Below, in pieces: positions 1 through 16,982 of a stretch of 64,000 nucleotides of DNA (position 1 is the first letter of the stretch; each line of letters opens with the position of its first letter). The stretch is from Pegea sp. RAD2-039. Lineage: Eukaryota; Chordata; Thaliacea; Salpida; Salpidae. Where the stretch lies: positions 62,001 to 126,000 of the forward strand of contig JAQGEQ010000123.1 of NCBI GenBank assembly GCA_034620365.1, given 5' to 3'. Under the pieces are notes generated by a model, which did no database searches, had not been told where the DNA came from, and was given only the letters and a program-made list of their open reading frames with translations. The translations under genes were made by a program, and so were the position numbers.

Positions 1-611
1 TATTGTATTACAAATAACCGATGTTTTCATTGACAAATTTATTAAATAGTTTAAAGAGAATATGATTAAATAGATTATTATGAAGTATTTTAGAATGAAT
101 TGATACAGAAAAAATGAAATTTATTTTCAAGATACAAATTGTTAACTTAAGAAGTTGATTTTAACTTTCACTTATTCCAATACTTATCTTTCATTCAATT
201 ATTTATGATGGTAACAGTGTTAAAGTCATGAAAAAGAGAAGATCTTATTTTAAAGACTTTTGCAGCAATTAACAAATCAGATTTTTGAAAATGTTGGATT
301 TACTTAAAATTCTTATTTCAAACTTTTGTGGAAATTTTTTTGCAAGTTTAGTTTCAAAATCAAATATCAAATATTTGATATTTTTAAATCTAAACTTTTA
401 ACAAGTAATTTAATGGAATATTTCCAATTTAGGATAAACCTGTCTTATTATCAACCACAGCAATTTCACATCCTAAAACTGATGACGTCATACGATCATG
501 TCTCATCTAACTCTCAACTTTAATCTCAACTTCCATTCATCATTTGATGAAATTTCAAAAAATCCCATCATCATCAATTAATCCTAAAAATAAGATAAAA
601 AAGTCACATAC

Positions 612-3223
612 CAAGATTAGATGAAGCAGGTTGGTTGTGGAAGACAGGGCTACACGATAACTTGCTCAAAACCATCGCAGCTATCAGCTCTGTCATGGTT
701 GGTTCTTCAGATGTTTTACGGTTTAATCTGCCAATGATCAGTGACGCATGAAAGATTTTGAAATCATATAAATCGATTACTAAAATGGTGACCTAGCAAC
801 AACTGTCGCTAGCAACCGGTAAAGCCGGTTGTCATGAAAATAAGGTTATAAATGAATAAGTGAATGAACGTTGAGAAGTTTTTATTGAGATAGCTACATA
901 TTTATGTCAGGTGTTGACCACGTGACTTGCCCGCAAAAAAACAAGTCGTGATGAAAAGCAGCTTCAACAACAACCAAAACGGCTTCAATTAAATCAAGAA
1001 AAAGTGTTCTAGAAACTTCACTGACAACACTGATCAAAGTTTGACCTTTGAACTTCACTTTAAGAGGCGCTACACAATTAGTAGTAAACGTCATCACAGC
1101 TAAGAAGAAATGAATAATAAAGAAAAAAAAAACCGGTTGAAAAAAAAATATAAAAATACGCGCGCAATGCACACACGCGAACATAAGTTCACGTGGTTGG
1201 CTGGTTATGGTTGAGTGAACATGAAGGTTTAGAGAGCTATTAAAAGAGAAAAAGCGATGCTGCGCGCGCGCGCTTCTATTTTCGTGAGCTTTGTTTTGGT
1301 AACTGCATTTCTACACTTGAGCATGTGACTAATCTACTAGCGCTTATGATGTCAACAACATAAAGCGTTTTGTGACGTTTCTAAGTTTTGTGAGTGATTA
1401 ATTGAAATTGACTATTAAAAGTAACTTCGAGAAAGTATTAGTGACGTCATATGTGTGACGTCAGAGCAAGTTCAATCTGGATTGAGTTTTAAAGTTCAAA
1501 GGCGTTTTTTTTTAAACGGTAAATTACTTTCGACAAATATTTCTAATCAATTTAAAAATTTTTAGCAATTCAGTAAATTTATGGTGAACAAAAATTTACA
1601 AAATTATGTTGCCAAACAGAAATCATTAAAAAAATCCCAAAAAAATTATTTAAATTTTCAAAATAACTTTCACAAAATCACTAAAAGTTAATTGACATTG
1701 AAAATTATCTTAAACTTATAACAGCAAACCAATAACAGGAAAACGATAAACAACATCTAAAGTTGTGTTTATTCAATATCAAAATCAATTTTTGCAGTTT
1801 TATAAAACATCTGAGCTTTTATCTAAGGACTTTCACCTGATTTGGATTTTCAGCGACTTAAGATAATTGGTTGTCATCTCAGCAAATTTTTTACTGAGTT
1901 TTTACAAGTGGTTGTTGTTTAAAAAAAGATTTGTTTTTTAGAATAATATTATTGAAGTAATTAGCCGGAAACACAAAATAATGTTGCAGTATTTCAAACA
2001 ATCAAACAATTTACTCTCGAATTGAACTGTAAAAACAAAAAAAACTTTCATAAAATGAAATAGAAACAACAACAATGAAAATTTAGAGGATCAAATATAA
2101 TCTTTTGATATTTCAAAAACCAAATAAATTGAAATGAAAATAAAAAATATTTCTATAGAAAATATTCAATCAATAAAAAATTGAAACAAACAAGTTAAAG
2201 GTAATTTAAGATAAATAGAAATTTACTGGTTTGTGTAAAGAGAGATTTCGTCAATGTTTTTTTCAATTACTTCTTTTTCATTGAACCCTGGAAGCTGAAT
2301 CTTTACTCTCTCTGCATCTGAAGCAAGAACATATCCACCTGCTTCAGACCCTTTATATGTCGTGTAAACCTTTCAATTTAAATAAAAAATTATTATTGAT
2401 TATATAATATATTATTCAATTTTACAAAATCCATATATAAATAATAGAAACACTGCAAAAGTAAAACATAAATTGTGAATCCAAAAAAAACTAGCAGTGT
2501 TACATATCACCTGTTATATAACATTAATTAATCAGCTTATATTAGATAAGATAAAAGGACACACAGTGGATTAATTCAAAATAAATCTTTTTAATTGTTT
2601 TAATGATAAATTACTAAAAGAGTCAACAATTTAATCCATATCTTATTAGCTTTCGTTATGCTGCAAGCTGTACAATGTAAATTATATTTAACAATTCATT
2701 CTTTTAAACTTATGGATTTTATACTAAATTCAAAACAAGCTCAATGAAGATTAAATGAAAATAATCTAATTATTTAGAAATGAAACTGTCTGAATTAAAC
2801 TTAGTTACCTTTTGATAAGGTTGTAAATTAATATCTTTGATTGTTTTGAAATGTAAGCCAACTATTTCATCAGCTTTACAACTTTTTAATTTTCCATCCT
2901 CAAAGCAAACCATATAAATATGTTGAATGTGTCCGTCAACATTTGATGAATATTCATTTTTAATTGACTGTTAATACAATTTTGATTAGAATATCATAAA
3001 CAGATTAAATTTCAGATAAACTAGAAACAGTAAAATTTTTTTAAATACTATTTGGTAAAATTTGTACCTTTAAAAGTTTAGTTTCTGTCAATAAAACTAA
3101 ATTTTAGTTTCTATAAATCAAAATTATAATCACTTGAATTGTGGCTGGTGCATAATAACCTTCTCCAATATCAACAGCTACTCTTTGACCAGTAATTGAT
3201 TGGATATTAGACTTAAATGGCAT
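612..3223 (-). CDS. ZNF395/ZNF704/SLC2A4RG-family transcription factor, 5' part (runs off left edge)
   Basis: Four coding exons on the minus strand: 3223-3134, 2967-2809, 2369-2227 and 727-612. Each has GT-AG borders and the phase is continuous over 169 codons. The first exon starts with ATG (MPFKSNIQSITGQRVAV). Residues 10-75 resemble the N-terminal module of human ZNF395, where a GQKV strand precedes a basic and acidic strand segment. Residues 142-159 (MTELIAAMVLSKLSCSPV) match the most conserved helix of the family, human MDEMMAAMVLTSLSCSPV recalled from memory. Exon 4 ends in a GTATGT donor at 611, so the C2H2 zinc finger and DNA-binding tail lie left of the window. Members of this family (GLUT4 enhancer factor, HD-gene regulatory-region binding protein; Drosophila Glut4EF) are nuclear DNA-binding regulators. 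I saw no further exon in bases 1-600. Family assignment is strong; choice of orthologue is not possible here. Confidence 0.85.
770..1510. promoter_or_regulatory. CpG-richer block with CRE palindromes inside ZNF395-like intron 3
   Basis: This part of the 1.5-kb third intron is visibly richer in CG than its surroundings, with CGCGCG runs near 1157 and 1262. It carries two perfect cAMP-response palindromes TGACGTCA at 1442-1449 and 1456-1463, and a CACGTG E-box near 920. Another TGACGTCA lies at 483-490 in the next intron. It could be an internal enhancer or an alternative promoter driving the zinc-finger part. Function is inferred only from base composition and motifs. Confidence 0.35.
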
Positions 3224-5222
3224 TTTAACAAAATATTACAGAATGTAGTTCATATTTTAGCTTGTCTTCTTTATATTCTATAGAAACAAAATGATAGCTA
3301 AATATTAAAATATAAATTATTAGGAATTAAAATTAAATAAATTTATGCTTGTTTATTATTATTGTTTTGTTTAATAATGTTTAGAATAACAGCAACATTA
3401 GCATTATAAGCAAGAATGTTAGTTATGTGAGACATTTGGGAAAATAAATAAAGAAATTTCAGAAAAATATTTGTTAAATTTCTAGTAAATATTTTTCTGT
3501 CTCAGTAATTTAGTTTTTATTTACTCTAATTTATATATTTACATTATTAGTTTATTACAAAATAGTTGAAAAAACTTCTCAAATATATTTAATTCTTAAT
3601 TTTGATGAAAAGTATTTGGCTACAATTAAAAAAAAGCTTTCCAATAAAATAAATAAAGGCATCAAAAACATTAATTTTCTTTTTTTATGGATTTAAAATA
3701 AGTAGTTTATATAATTTTAACTTTAGAAGGTGCTAAATAACTCAAAATATTTTTATATTCAAAATAAATAACTAAGTTTACAATGTTTTTATAATACATC
3801 ATAAACAAATTGATAAAAACAACTTTGATTGTTTTGATATTATTATTCATTTTTAAAATAAATCCCAATAAAAAGACAAAGATAAAGATGATATTTTATT
3901 TTTAAAACATTAATTGAATATTTATTGCATGCATATAAACAATTTCAATAATAAAATACTAGGTAATTAAGTAATTAAATTTATATAATACCTATTACCT
4001 AATTTCAAGTAATAATGTAATTTATATATTCTAAATTGACAATTTGAAGATATCTGATTTTTTTGATGAAAAACAACAACTTTTACTAAAACTTCTAATA
4101 AAAACAATAATAACACATAAGTTCTTTTAATATAACACATGATAAAAGACTAAAAACTAAGCAATTAAAAAATACAAGAAAAATGAATCACCAAAAACAA
4201 CATAATAACTTCTAGATACAAAAACAAAGAAAAACAAACAATTTGCGGCCGGTAATATCATGTGATACTACAGTCTAGTTCAACTAACAAGGTTCAATCA
4301 TTGGTTAAATTTATGAATGACGTATTATTACAAAGTCTGTCAAAATATTAGCACTATTAGAATAAAAATTATATTTATTTATCTTATCCATATTTAACTT
4401 TTTTAATTAATGTATAACAGAATTATATTTAAAAATTAAAGCTTCAATAATTGTTTGATGTTGTAATCCATTAAAAAGCTCTTACTTAGATATTGATTAA
4501 TCAAAATATAATTTAAATAAGTATAGGAACTTGTTCCTGATTCAAATGAACTAACTACATATATGTTTAAAAAAGATCTCATCAAGTTTATTTAAAGTAT
4601 TTAAAACATTGTTCAATAGATTACAGAATAAAAGCTTAAAACTTTTATAAAATTTCTTACTATCTATATTTCCTTTATTTGTAGGTGTTGTAAAAGCAGA
4701 TTAAAATTAAAACACTTCTTTTAGCTTTTCAACAACTAAATAATTACGTTAAGAAAATGTAATCTATTTCTATATAATAAGCGAATTGAAAAATAATCTA
4801 TTTATCTTATACTAGAACTCTAACTCGGTATTTTTAACCTGTAAAGAAATTTTTGTGTGAAAAGTACCAATTCTATTATTAGTTTTATGCTTATCTTTGA
4901 GTTTTTAATAGCGCTTAAGCTTTAAAAGCTCTTAATCATCAAATAGTTTTTTATGAGATAGATTCCTATGGCAAATTTCTTTAAACTAAAGAGTTTAACT
5001 CTAAAAATTTCCAAGAGAAAGTTAACATTAGTTGTTTATACAATTGCTTAACAGTTTTTAAGCAATTAGTTTTTAGAAATTAATATTTGGAAACAAAAAC
5101 TTTTTCAATTGCAGTTCTAACACTTTTAAACAAAGTTTTTAAGCTAACTTAATTTATTCAAAGTGATATTAGTGTAAGCTACTCTCTAAAGTTATTTGAA
5201 AAGAAATTTTTATTATTTTGCA
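3224..5222. other. Intergenic, divergent between ZNF395-like gene and tetraspanin
   Basis: About 2 kb of AT-rich sequence between two genes transcribed away from each other, so it should hold both promoters. I saw no coding exon, RNA gene or repeat of note. It ends at a strong pyrimidine-rich TTTTGCAG acceptor (5223) that sits 39 bases before the tetraspanin ATG. Confidence 0.5.
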
Positions 5223-5261
5223 GATACAAATAGTTTGAGTTTTTGTTGGTTGAAATTCAAG

Positions 5262-6780
5262 ATGTGTTTAAAGAATCTTACAGTTTCTAAATTAATCTTC
5301 TATTTTGCCAACTTTCACCTTTTAGTAAGAAAGCTACAAATTATGGTTCCTTAATCAGACCTAACAATCTTCTTATATTAACAGGTTGGAACAGCAGTTC
5401 TACTTTCATTCTCTTTTTGGGCTATTTTTAGTGGAGAGACATTTGCATATTATTTTCCAAAATCATTTGGAAATATATTTGCTTTTGTAGCCATACCTAC
5501 AACAGTGTTTGCTATTCTGATACTTATACTGTCTTCGTTTGCTCTAAAAGCGGTTGTTAGAAAGAAGAAGTTGTTGAAAACTATTGTATGTATCTTAAAA
5601 CTTTATTATTACTTGTTGTGAATAAATCAGTCTAAAAATACTCTTTTAATGTAATATAAAGATAAATTCAAAGATAAAGTTAAAAAAAAGATTAATTAAA
5701 AGGTTAAACTGATTGATTTCTTTGAATAAAGTAAATATAACATTAAGATATAACTTTAGTTTTGTATAATTTCATATCTAAGTTATAAAATTGGATTATC
5801 TTTTTATATAGATTGGTAAGGATTATAACTTAATATAGTTTAGCATCTACATGTACAACATCAACTATTTTTATGCAAAATTGAACTTTTTTTAGTGTGC
5901 ATATCTGTATATCGCAGTGGCATTCATAGAAATTGCTTTTTTGGTAACAATTTTCGGATTCAAAAGTCAAGTCATTGGTTTATCAAAACCTTTGGCTGTT
6001 GCAACTATTCAACAACTTTATGGAGAAGCATCTATTTTAGGAGCTTCTACAACATATACTTGGGATAGTTTCCAGAATAAGGTAACTTTTATCTAATTTA
6101 ATAAATTTTAGGAGACAATTGTTTGTTTTTTGGATGAGTCTGATACTTTCTTTACCTTGATTATTATTTCTGTGTTGATAATAGTTTAAATGCTGCGGGT
6201 ATGAACAAGCATCAGATTATGAACAGTCTTTTTACTCTTATGGACATGGTTTCAATAACCCTTGGCCAATATCCTGTTGTCAACCATCGGATGAATCGAA
6301 AAAATTGGTGAAAGTAACTGATTATTACAATCAATTCACTTCTTGTCGAATTTGTGATCTCTCATCTAACGCAACATCAGCAATTTATAAGGGAGTTGAT
6401 GTAGATTGTACAAATAAAAACAGTACTGTGTATCAACAGGTTTGTTTGTTTATGAAAATCTTTTTACATCTTAACATTTCATTAAAATAAATTTAAATTA
6501 AAGCTTTTATTTATAAAAACTTTTTAGGGTATGAATTAATGTTTTTCTGATAACAACTTATCATATTTTTTTCAAATCACAGGGTTGTTCAGAGAGTCTT
6601 TCAAACGCTTTGGATAATTCGACCATCTACATTTTTTTGATTATTTCACTACTTCTACTATTTCTAATCTTATCTGCTGCATCGCTTTTTATAATGCAAA
6701 TAGATATTTCTAATGGTAGTGACATTATGAGTCGCCAGTATGAGCTTGAAACTGATATTGAAATAAACACTAATCTATAA
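5262..6780 (+). CDS. Tetraspanin, 300 aa, five exons
   Basis: Exons 5262-5324, 5385-5585, 5896-6081, 6185-6439 and 6583-6780 join in phase to 300 codons and a TAA stop. The protein starts MCLKNLTVSKLIFYF, the usual cytoplasmic Cys before TM1. TM1 is near residues 10-35, TM2 near 48-72, TM3 near 89-110 and TM4 near 247-272. The large extracellular loop has the hallmark CCG at 153-155, a second CC pair at 181-182, and further Cys at 204, 207, 225 and 237, making eight. N-glycosylation sequons are at N212 and N229. The short cytoplasmic tail is acidic. Tetraspanins organise membrane microdomains with integrins and other partners. A strong splice acceptor at 5223, 39 bases before the ATG, suggests either a 5'-UTR intron or a trans-splice site. 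The gene converges on LACTB2, whose stop lies 345 bases away. Confidence 0.93.
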
Positions 6781-7124
6781 GTAAATAATTATAATCTCAA
6801 ATTTTATTGAGTTGTTCTATTTGATTCTCATTTCTAATTTAGTTTTCATCAAATCTTAGTAAAGTTTGTTATTAGTAACATCAGTTTATATGGGTTAAAT
6901 AAATTGTGTACCATTAAACTTTGTATGTTCTTATTTTTGTGATGTTGCAAGCTCGTATATCTTCTAGACACAAACAATTTGTTGCTGAATCTTGAATTAG
7001 AAAATAAAATACGAAATGAATTATAATTTGATAATTGCTAACCATAAAATTATGCTAAAATCAAGACATTCAAAATCTATCGACACAGAAAAGCAAGAAT
7101 TAATATCAAAAACAGTTTAAGTCA
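6781..7124. other. Short convergent intergenic stretch
   Basis: 344 bases between the stops of the convergent tetraspanin and LACTB2 genes. It should contain both 3' UTRs. AATAAA-like signals occur on the plus strand near 6898 and 7004. Nothing else was recognised. Confidence 0.5.
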
Positions 7125-7991
7125 TCACAACTTTGAGATAATCTTCCACTTTCCACTTTCTTCTTCTTCAACTTTGCATTCTTTTTTCAGTTTTTCGAGA
7201 TGATTTTCAACATTCTTTTTGGCTGCCAAATATAAATGTTCAGGAGTCTGTTGGTAGACATTTCTTACAATATCCATACTAGTAATAGCTTGAGGGTGTT
7301 GTTGTTTCAAACAAGATACAATTTGATCTTCTCTTTGAGATCGATGGTTTAGATAATGAGTTATATGAGATTTAGGGTCCTCTATAACCTTGCCATGGCC
7401 AGGGTACATACGATTAGAATTAGCAGATAGAAGAATTTTTAAAGAGTTGATGTAATCATATAAATCTTCAAATACTGCAGTACCTTCACCAAGAACACAA
7501 TCTGCTGAAAAAATAGAGTCTTCTTCGAGAAGTTTTAAAGAAATGTGATCTGTTGTATGTCCAGGTGTATATATCACTTGTAAAGATGCTCCTTCGGTTT
7601 TAATCACTTGCCCATCACATATAGATGTATATTTGAAGCCATCTGTAGTATCAGGTTGATCATTTCTTGGATATTTATATAGAGGCACAGATTGGTTTTT
7701 AACAACATCTGTTAGTACATTGGGAATTCCCCCAACATGATCTAGATGCCAATGAGTTAATATAATTCCTTCTATAGAAATATTTGATGATTGGTTTGAC
7801 TCTAAACACTGTTTTAAGTTTTTTATATATTCTGGAACATTTGGATTGCCAGTATCAATCAGTAATCTTGACTTTCCAGTTCCAACTAGATATGTGTTAG
7901 TGCCCTGTAGTGTCATGGGGCTCGGATTGCATCCTAAAATTCTGATTACCCTTTCAGATAACTTCTCAATGCTCTTAATGTGAGTTAACAT
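7125..7991 (-). CDS. LACTB2: LACTB2-like metallo-beta-lactamase-fold endoribonuclease, intronless
   Basis: Single open frame of 288 aa, the same length as I recall for human LACTB2. The N-terminal part reads RVIRILGCNPSPMTLQGTNT, closely matching the human protein. The metal-binding HxHxDH motif is H80-W-H82-L-D84-H85. The other ligands of the fold are H145 (TPGHTTDH), D164 (FSADC) and H199 (YPGHG). The C-terminal third contains the winged-helix-like region typical of the LACTB2/RBBP9-type branch. Human LACTB2 is a mitochondrial single-strand-specific endoribonuclease; the same role is inferred here. The start was chosen because it matches the family N-terminus. There is no intron, unlike most neighbours, but no poly(A) tract or flanking direct repeat was seen, so if it is a retrocopy it is old. 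The frame is intact and strongly conserved, so it is almost certainly functional. Confidence 0.95.
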   Translation of the reverse strand: MLTHIKSIEKLSERVIRILGCNPSPMTLQGTNTYLVGTGKSRLLIDTGNPNVPEYIKNLKQCLESNQSSNISIEGIILTHWHLDHVGGIPNVLTDVVKNQSVPLYKYPRNDQPDTTDGFKYTSICDGQVIKTEGASLQVIYTPGHTTDHISLKLLEEDSIFSADCVLGEGTAVFEDLYDYINSLKILLSANSNRMYPGHGKVIEDPKSHITHYLNHRSQREDQIVSCLKQQHPQAITSMDIVRNVYQQTPEHLYLAAKKNVENHLEKLKKECKVEEEESGKWKIISKL

Positions 7992-10476
7992 TTGTAAAGA
8001 TTTAAAAAAACAAATAAATCTTTTATAATTTACAATTCAATTGCTAAACTGAAAATGGAAGATTTTGAACATTGGTATAAAATTTAAAAGTATTGATTAT
8101 TAAATAAATAAATAAAAATAGTTATTTAAATTGCTAAGTATTAAAATAATATAAATAAAAAACACATCATCAAATTTCTTATATAAATATTTTTTAATAT
8201 AATTAAATAAAAACTGTTTTTAAATATAAATTTAAATGATTTCATTTTAAAACTAAAAGCATAAAAATATCAAAAGTAGTAAACATAAAAAGTTTTAATT
8301 TAAATTTTAAGAGATTTTAATTTTAATAATTTATTTAAAAGCATAAAATAATTTAAACAATTTTAATAATTTCTTATTTTAAATGTTTCAAAGTTTTTTT
8401 TCTGAGAATGCAAAACAAACAAAACTAAATTCAATAATACCTAAAATTTATAGCATTTATTTATTATATGAATTTAAAAAAGAATATAAAAAGTAATATA
8501 ATTTATAGAAAAAAAAACTATTTATGTAGTAAAAGTTTTGTAAAAATATAAAATATAAAACGACTTTATTATAAGTTATTAAGATATTCATAATAGAAAA
8601 AAAAGTTGTAAATATAAACTAAATGATTGGCTAAATGATTATATATAAATTTATATACACTATGATGTAGTTTAACATATTATACTATATAAAACCATCT
8701 ATAATAAAAAAAATATATATATAAATAATTATTATTTTGTAAACAAATACTCTTGAAGACTAACAAATAACTACAACTTAATATCTTGTTTACTTTTTTG
8801 TATAATATAAAACCACCTACATTGAAAGCAAACTGTAATGATGGACTATTATGGCGTTTTCTTGAATATAAAGTCGTCAATTGTTTAAATAACTAGCTTC
8901 TAATAATTTGCAATATATTACAAATGAATAAGGATGTATGTATTTGATGAAAAAATATATTTTTAAACAATTAAAAAATAAATAAATTAATTAATATTAA
9001 TAGTAATTTTAAGAACTATTTGACATACAATTAGCGATAGATAATAATAGAGGCTATCGGAAAATAATTACTATATATTTTTTAGTTTGATTTTTTAATA
9101 AACATTTAAGAAGCCTAAAGAATACTAGTAACTAACTATCAAAGATATCATTTGATTATATTTTCACCTTAGAACTTAAGTACTTTTAAGCTTTCTTTAA
9201 TTTTCATTTTTACATTAAACTGGCAATATCATCAGAAATATAACTTTTTAATTTTTGTTTTAATTGTAACAACACGGTAGCATTAAAATTAATAAACTGA
9301 TGAGCTTAAGTTAATTTTGATAAGTTTACTTTTTAGAGGAGTTAGATCTTTTCTACCATAAAATCATTTGATCTAGATAATCTGAAATATATTGAATTTT
9401 TTTAAAGTCAACTTATAATTCGTGAACTAAATACAATGATTTTTTTCGAAGCAATAAATCCTTTTAAGTTGTCTATAGATTGTTTATATACTATATTTAA
9501 AGCCAGTAAGTCATGAGCGCCTGAAAGTACAGCATGTTTATCGCCCAAAAACATCAAATAAAAGATTCAAGTATCCAAAAGGATATGTTTTATAAAGAAT
9601 CTCACTTCTTTAAATACAGCGTCACGCCCTTGCCTTTGTATACATTGAAGCGCTAAAAAAATTGAAGGTATAAAATCGCTCAACATCGATACAATGGGAA
9701 GATGTTGTGTCTGAGCGCTCCTTGTAGTCTTTTTTGCAAACATTTGAGGGATAAAGAGATAAACTAACTTTAAAAAAGACGTGGAAACTTTCAAATCTTT
9801 TCTGGAGCACATCCAGCTATATTTGACTTAAACATTATTATTATTAACATCTGATCGATACTTAAAGCTGTTCATTCTTAGTCTATTTATGATTTATTTT
9901 ATAATTTCATATTTATTATTTATAAAAAAATTATTTGCTTATATTTGTTTAACTTTATTATTGAATATCAGAAAGTACAGATTTTTCGTATTAAATGTAT
10001 TCGGTTTGCTTCTGGCATTTTAAATCTTTTAATTAAATTATTATAAAAAAAAACATTAATCACAATTTTGTGCTTTTTTGGTACAAACTAAAATATTGAG
10101 ACTTTATTTCTGAAAATAAAATATTTCATTTTGCTTCATGTATGCTTTAAAGAAAATTAATAATCAAATAGAAGTTAATCATTTAGCAAATTTTCTAATT
10201 CAACAAAGCTCTAAAGAGATATATTTTTTATATTCAGTTGAAAAGCCATCTTTATTTCAAATAATCTTTCTACAATCTTTTAAAATAAAATTTTATATAA
10301 TAAAATCTCCAAGCTTTATGATAAAAAAATTACAAGAAAACTATCATACAATTATTACATTTTATTTAATCATAAAAACTACTCCAAATTTATTTACATA
10401 AAATATAATCAGTAATTGAGGTCCACAATCTTCTAACTGCTACTAATGTTACTCTAAAGCATTCAAAAAACTTTCA
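7992..10476. other. Intergenic between LACTB2 and carboxylesterase
   Basis: About 2.5 kb, very AT-rich with many A and T runs. Apart from the island at 9467-9840 described separately I saw no exon, RNA gene or mobile element. Both flanking genes run leftwards, so it holds the LACTB2 promoter and the esterase 3' flank. Confidence 0.5.
9567..9812 (-). other. Unclassified open-frame island, possible decayed element
   Basis: On the minus strand two overlapping frames stay open for 81 and about 62 codons in sequence clearly less AT-rich than its flanks. The longer frame begins MCSRKDLKVSTSFLKLVYLF and ends in a TGA after KHILLDT. The other frame is Cys- and Tyr-containing. I recognise no family in either frame, and no splice sites link it to a neighbour. 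It may be a decayed mobile element or an unrelated conserved fragment. No function is proposed. Confidence 0.2.
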
Positions 10477-14797
<4,321 letters not shown>

Positions 14798-15410
14798 CTT
14801 AAATTAATTTTATTTCAGCTGTAAATAAAATAGTAAAACGAAACTTAACAAACTTTTTAGAATTTTTCGACAAAAACAAAATCTTTGGAGATTCTTAAAT
14901 GGATTGATCTTAAATGAAATAAGATGTTAAAAAAGAATTAGAAAAATCACAAGAAGAACTAATTCTTAACTACTTTCATATAAAATATTTAATTCAGCTG
15001 ATAGAGAGCAGAACAAAAGGTCTTTTTAGAAACAAAACATTAGTTTGAAGAAGATATTTCACGAAGAATCAATATTATTCACAAGAAAATGTTAGGAATA
15101 TAATTATCGCTTTTATTAAATTATTACATAAACATATAAATATACATTTAAACCTCTTTCAACTGGAAATTGAATTAAACTTTAGTAAATTGTTATGCTA
15201 AAAACGCAAAAATTCAAAAATGAATTTGATTTAAAAAATCAATAAGTACAGATCAAAATTTTAACATAAAGATTATTACTAGAAGTTATTGTATTTATGT
15301 TTATTTTATAAACTAAAATTAAAGAAGTAAACTAGAAGATTACATTATTTATTCTAAGTTCAAATGCTAAGTTTTTCGACTTACCTCAAGTTTAAATTCA
15401 CGTTATAGAT

Positions 15411-15490
15411 TTATTTATTTATTTATTACAATAAATGTGAAGGAGGGTGCCTAAAGAGAGCACCTCTCGCTAACACACATTCTCACAAAT
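15411..15490 (+). repeat. Short dispersed hairpin element, copy 1
   Basis: Begins with an ATTT-rich lead and ACAATAAATGTG, followed by an imperfect inverted repeat AGGAGGGTGC / GCACCTCTCGC around a short loop, then TAACACACATTCTCACAAAT. Three further copies in this window share the same order of blocks, so this is a dispersed family rather than chance. Confidence 0.75.
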
Positions 15491-16982
15491 TAGATCTATT
15501 TGACGTGTAAACGAAAAAGCATATGACAATGAAGAATTGCACAGAATCATAGTATTGTAAAAGCGAAAAATTCACAGTTTAGAAATGGCAATGTTGGCGA
15601 TGTTATAACAATTCTATGCAAATCAATAACAAAATTAAAGTAAGAATAATACTGAAAGTTGAAATTTGTAGCAAAAACATTACTTTTAAAGCGCTATTAC
15701 TTGAGATATAAAAAGCTCTAAATAATTTCTCAAAGATCTTAAAGAAAAAAGGTCTTAAGCCAAACACAGATAACAAAGTTTAAATGTTTATACAGAAAAT
15801 CCAACAAATCTTTAAATGACAACAGTTATGTTGTTCGGTTTTCAAATATCTTCCTTTAAAGCTTTGTAATGCCGTTTTCAGACTTCAAACTTGTTATTTT
15901 TAAAAGTTATTGCAATTTCATTTCTTAAATAATTTTGCTGATTGGAAAATGTTTGCTTAAGCAAACCTCTTAAACGTCTTTATCTTAAGCTTGAATCATA
16001 AAACTGCTTTAAGTTAAATTGGATTTGTATTTACACAATTAATCAAATGCTAAACTTTGAACTTTACTTTGTATAATTATGTTGGTAGGAAACTAAAAAG
16101 TTAGCTTCAGTGAAAAAAAGATTTTTTCAAAATATAAAATTTTTAAAAAATAAATTTGTCTTATTACTAAGAACTTAACAATATTTCATCAAATCTTTCA
16201 AAAAGTTAAATTTATATAATTGGCATTATCATAGTTTTAAGTTGACCAAAACGCTATTCTAAATCTAATAAAAACCACTAACTCAAAAAGTTTTCCACAA
16301 CAGTTTTATTATAATAATAAAAAAATAAATTTGAACTTTTCTGCCTGCATATTTCACTTGAAATTGAAAAATGGTTTTAAAAAAGTGAATTTTAAATAAA
16401 TTCGAACAACTTAGCTTTTGTTTGGAGAGATTAAGAGAAAAAAGAAACACAGCAGACAGATCCTTATCGATTAAAAATTGTAAGTTTTCAAAATTCGTTA
16501 TTCAAACGATTTTATCAGAAAATTTTTTAATAATCAATAAATTATCTATCATAGATAAAAAGGCCGAAAAATATTAAAAGTTTAACAAAAATAGAACTAA
16601 ATTTAATTAAAGTCATAATAATAGCAAGCTTGAAAATAAGTTTACTGAAAAATGTATAAAAAGGAAAAAAATGTCTTTAATTATTTTTAAATGAATAAAC
16701 ATGAAAGTTTTTATCACCGATTACTGTAACGAGCATTTTTATAATCACCAAGCACAAGATTTGTAAAAATGATTTTCATGAATTAATACAATATCTAAAG
16801 TAATAAATTCAGTTTTTGTAAAATCAAATTTTGAGGTAGTTGATAACAATATAGTGAAATTGATTTCGATATTTGTCATAAAGAAAAAGATAAAGAAGAT
16901 TTCTAGAGATAAAAAAAGGTTTAAAGAACTAATTAAAGTTTATAATGAAAAAATAAATGAATTTATTTAATTTTTGATATAT

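Noticed and set aside
894..1184. 96-codon minus-strand frame in the CpG-richer block
   Set aside because: It lies within the third intron of the ZNF395-like gene, starts with a Phe-rich run from an A tract and matches no family.
8680..8880. 66-codon minus-strand open frame
   Set aside because: Low-complexity Tyr/Phe/Ile translation of AT-rich DNA with no homologue recognised.
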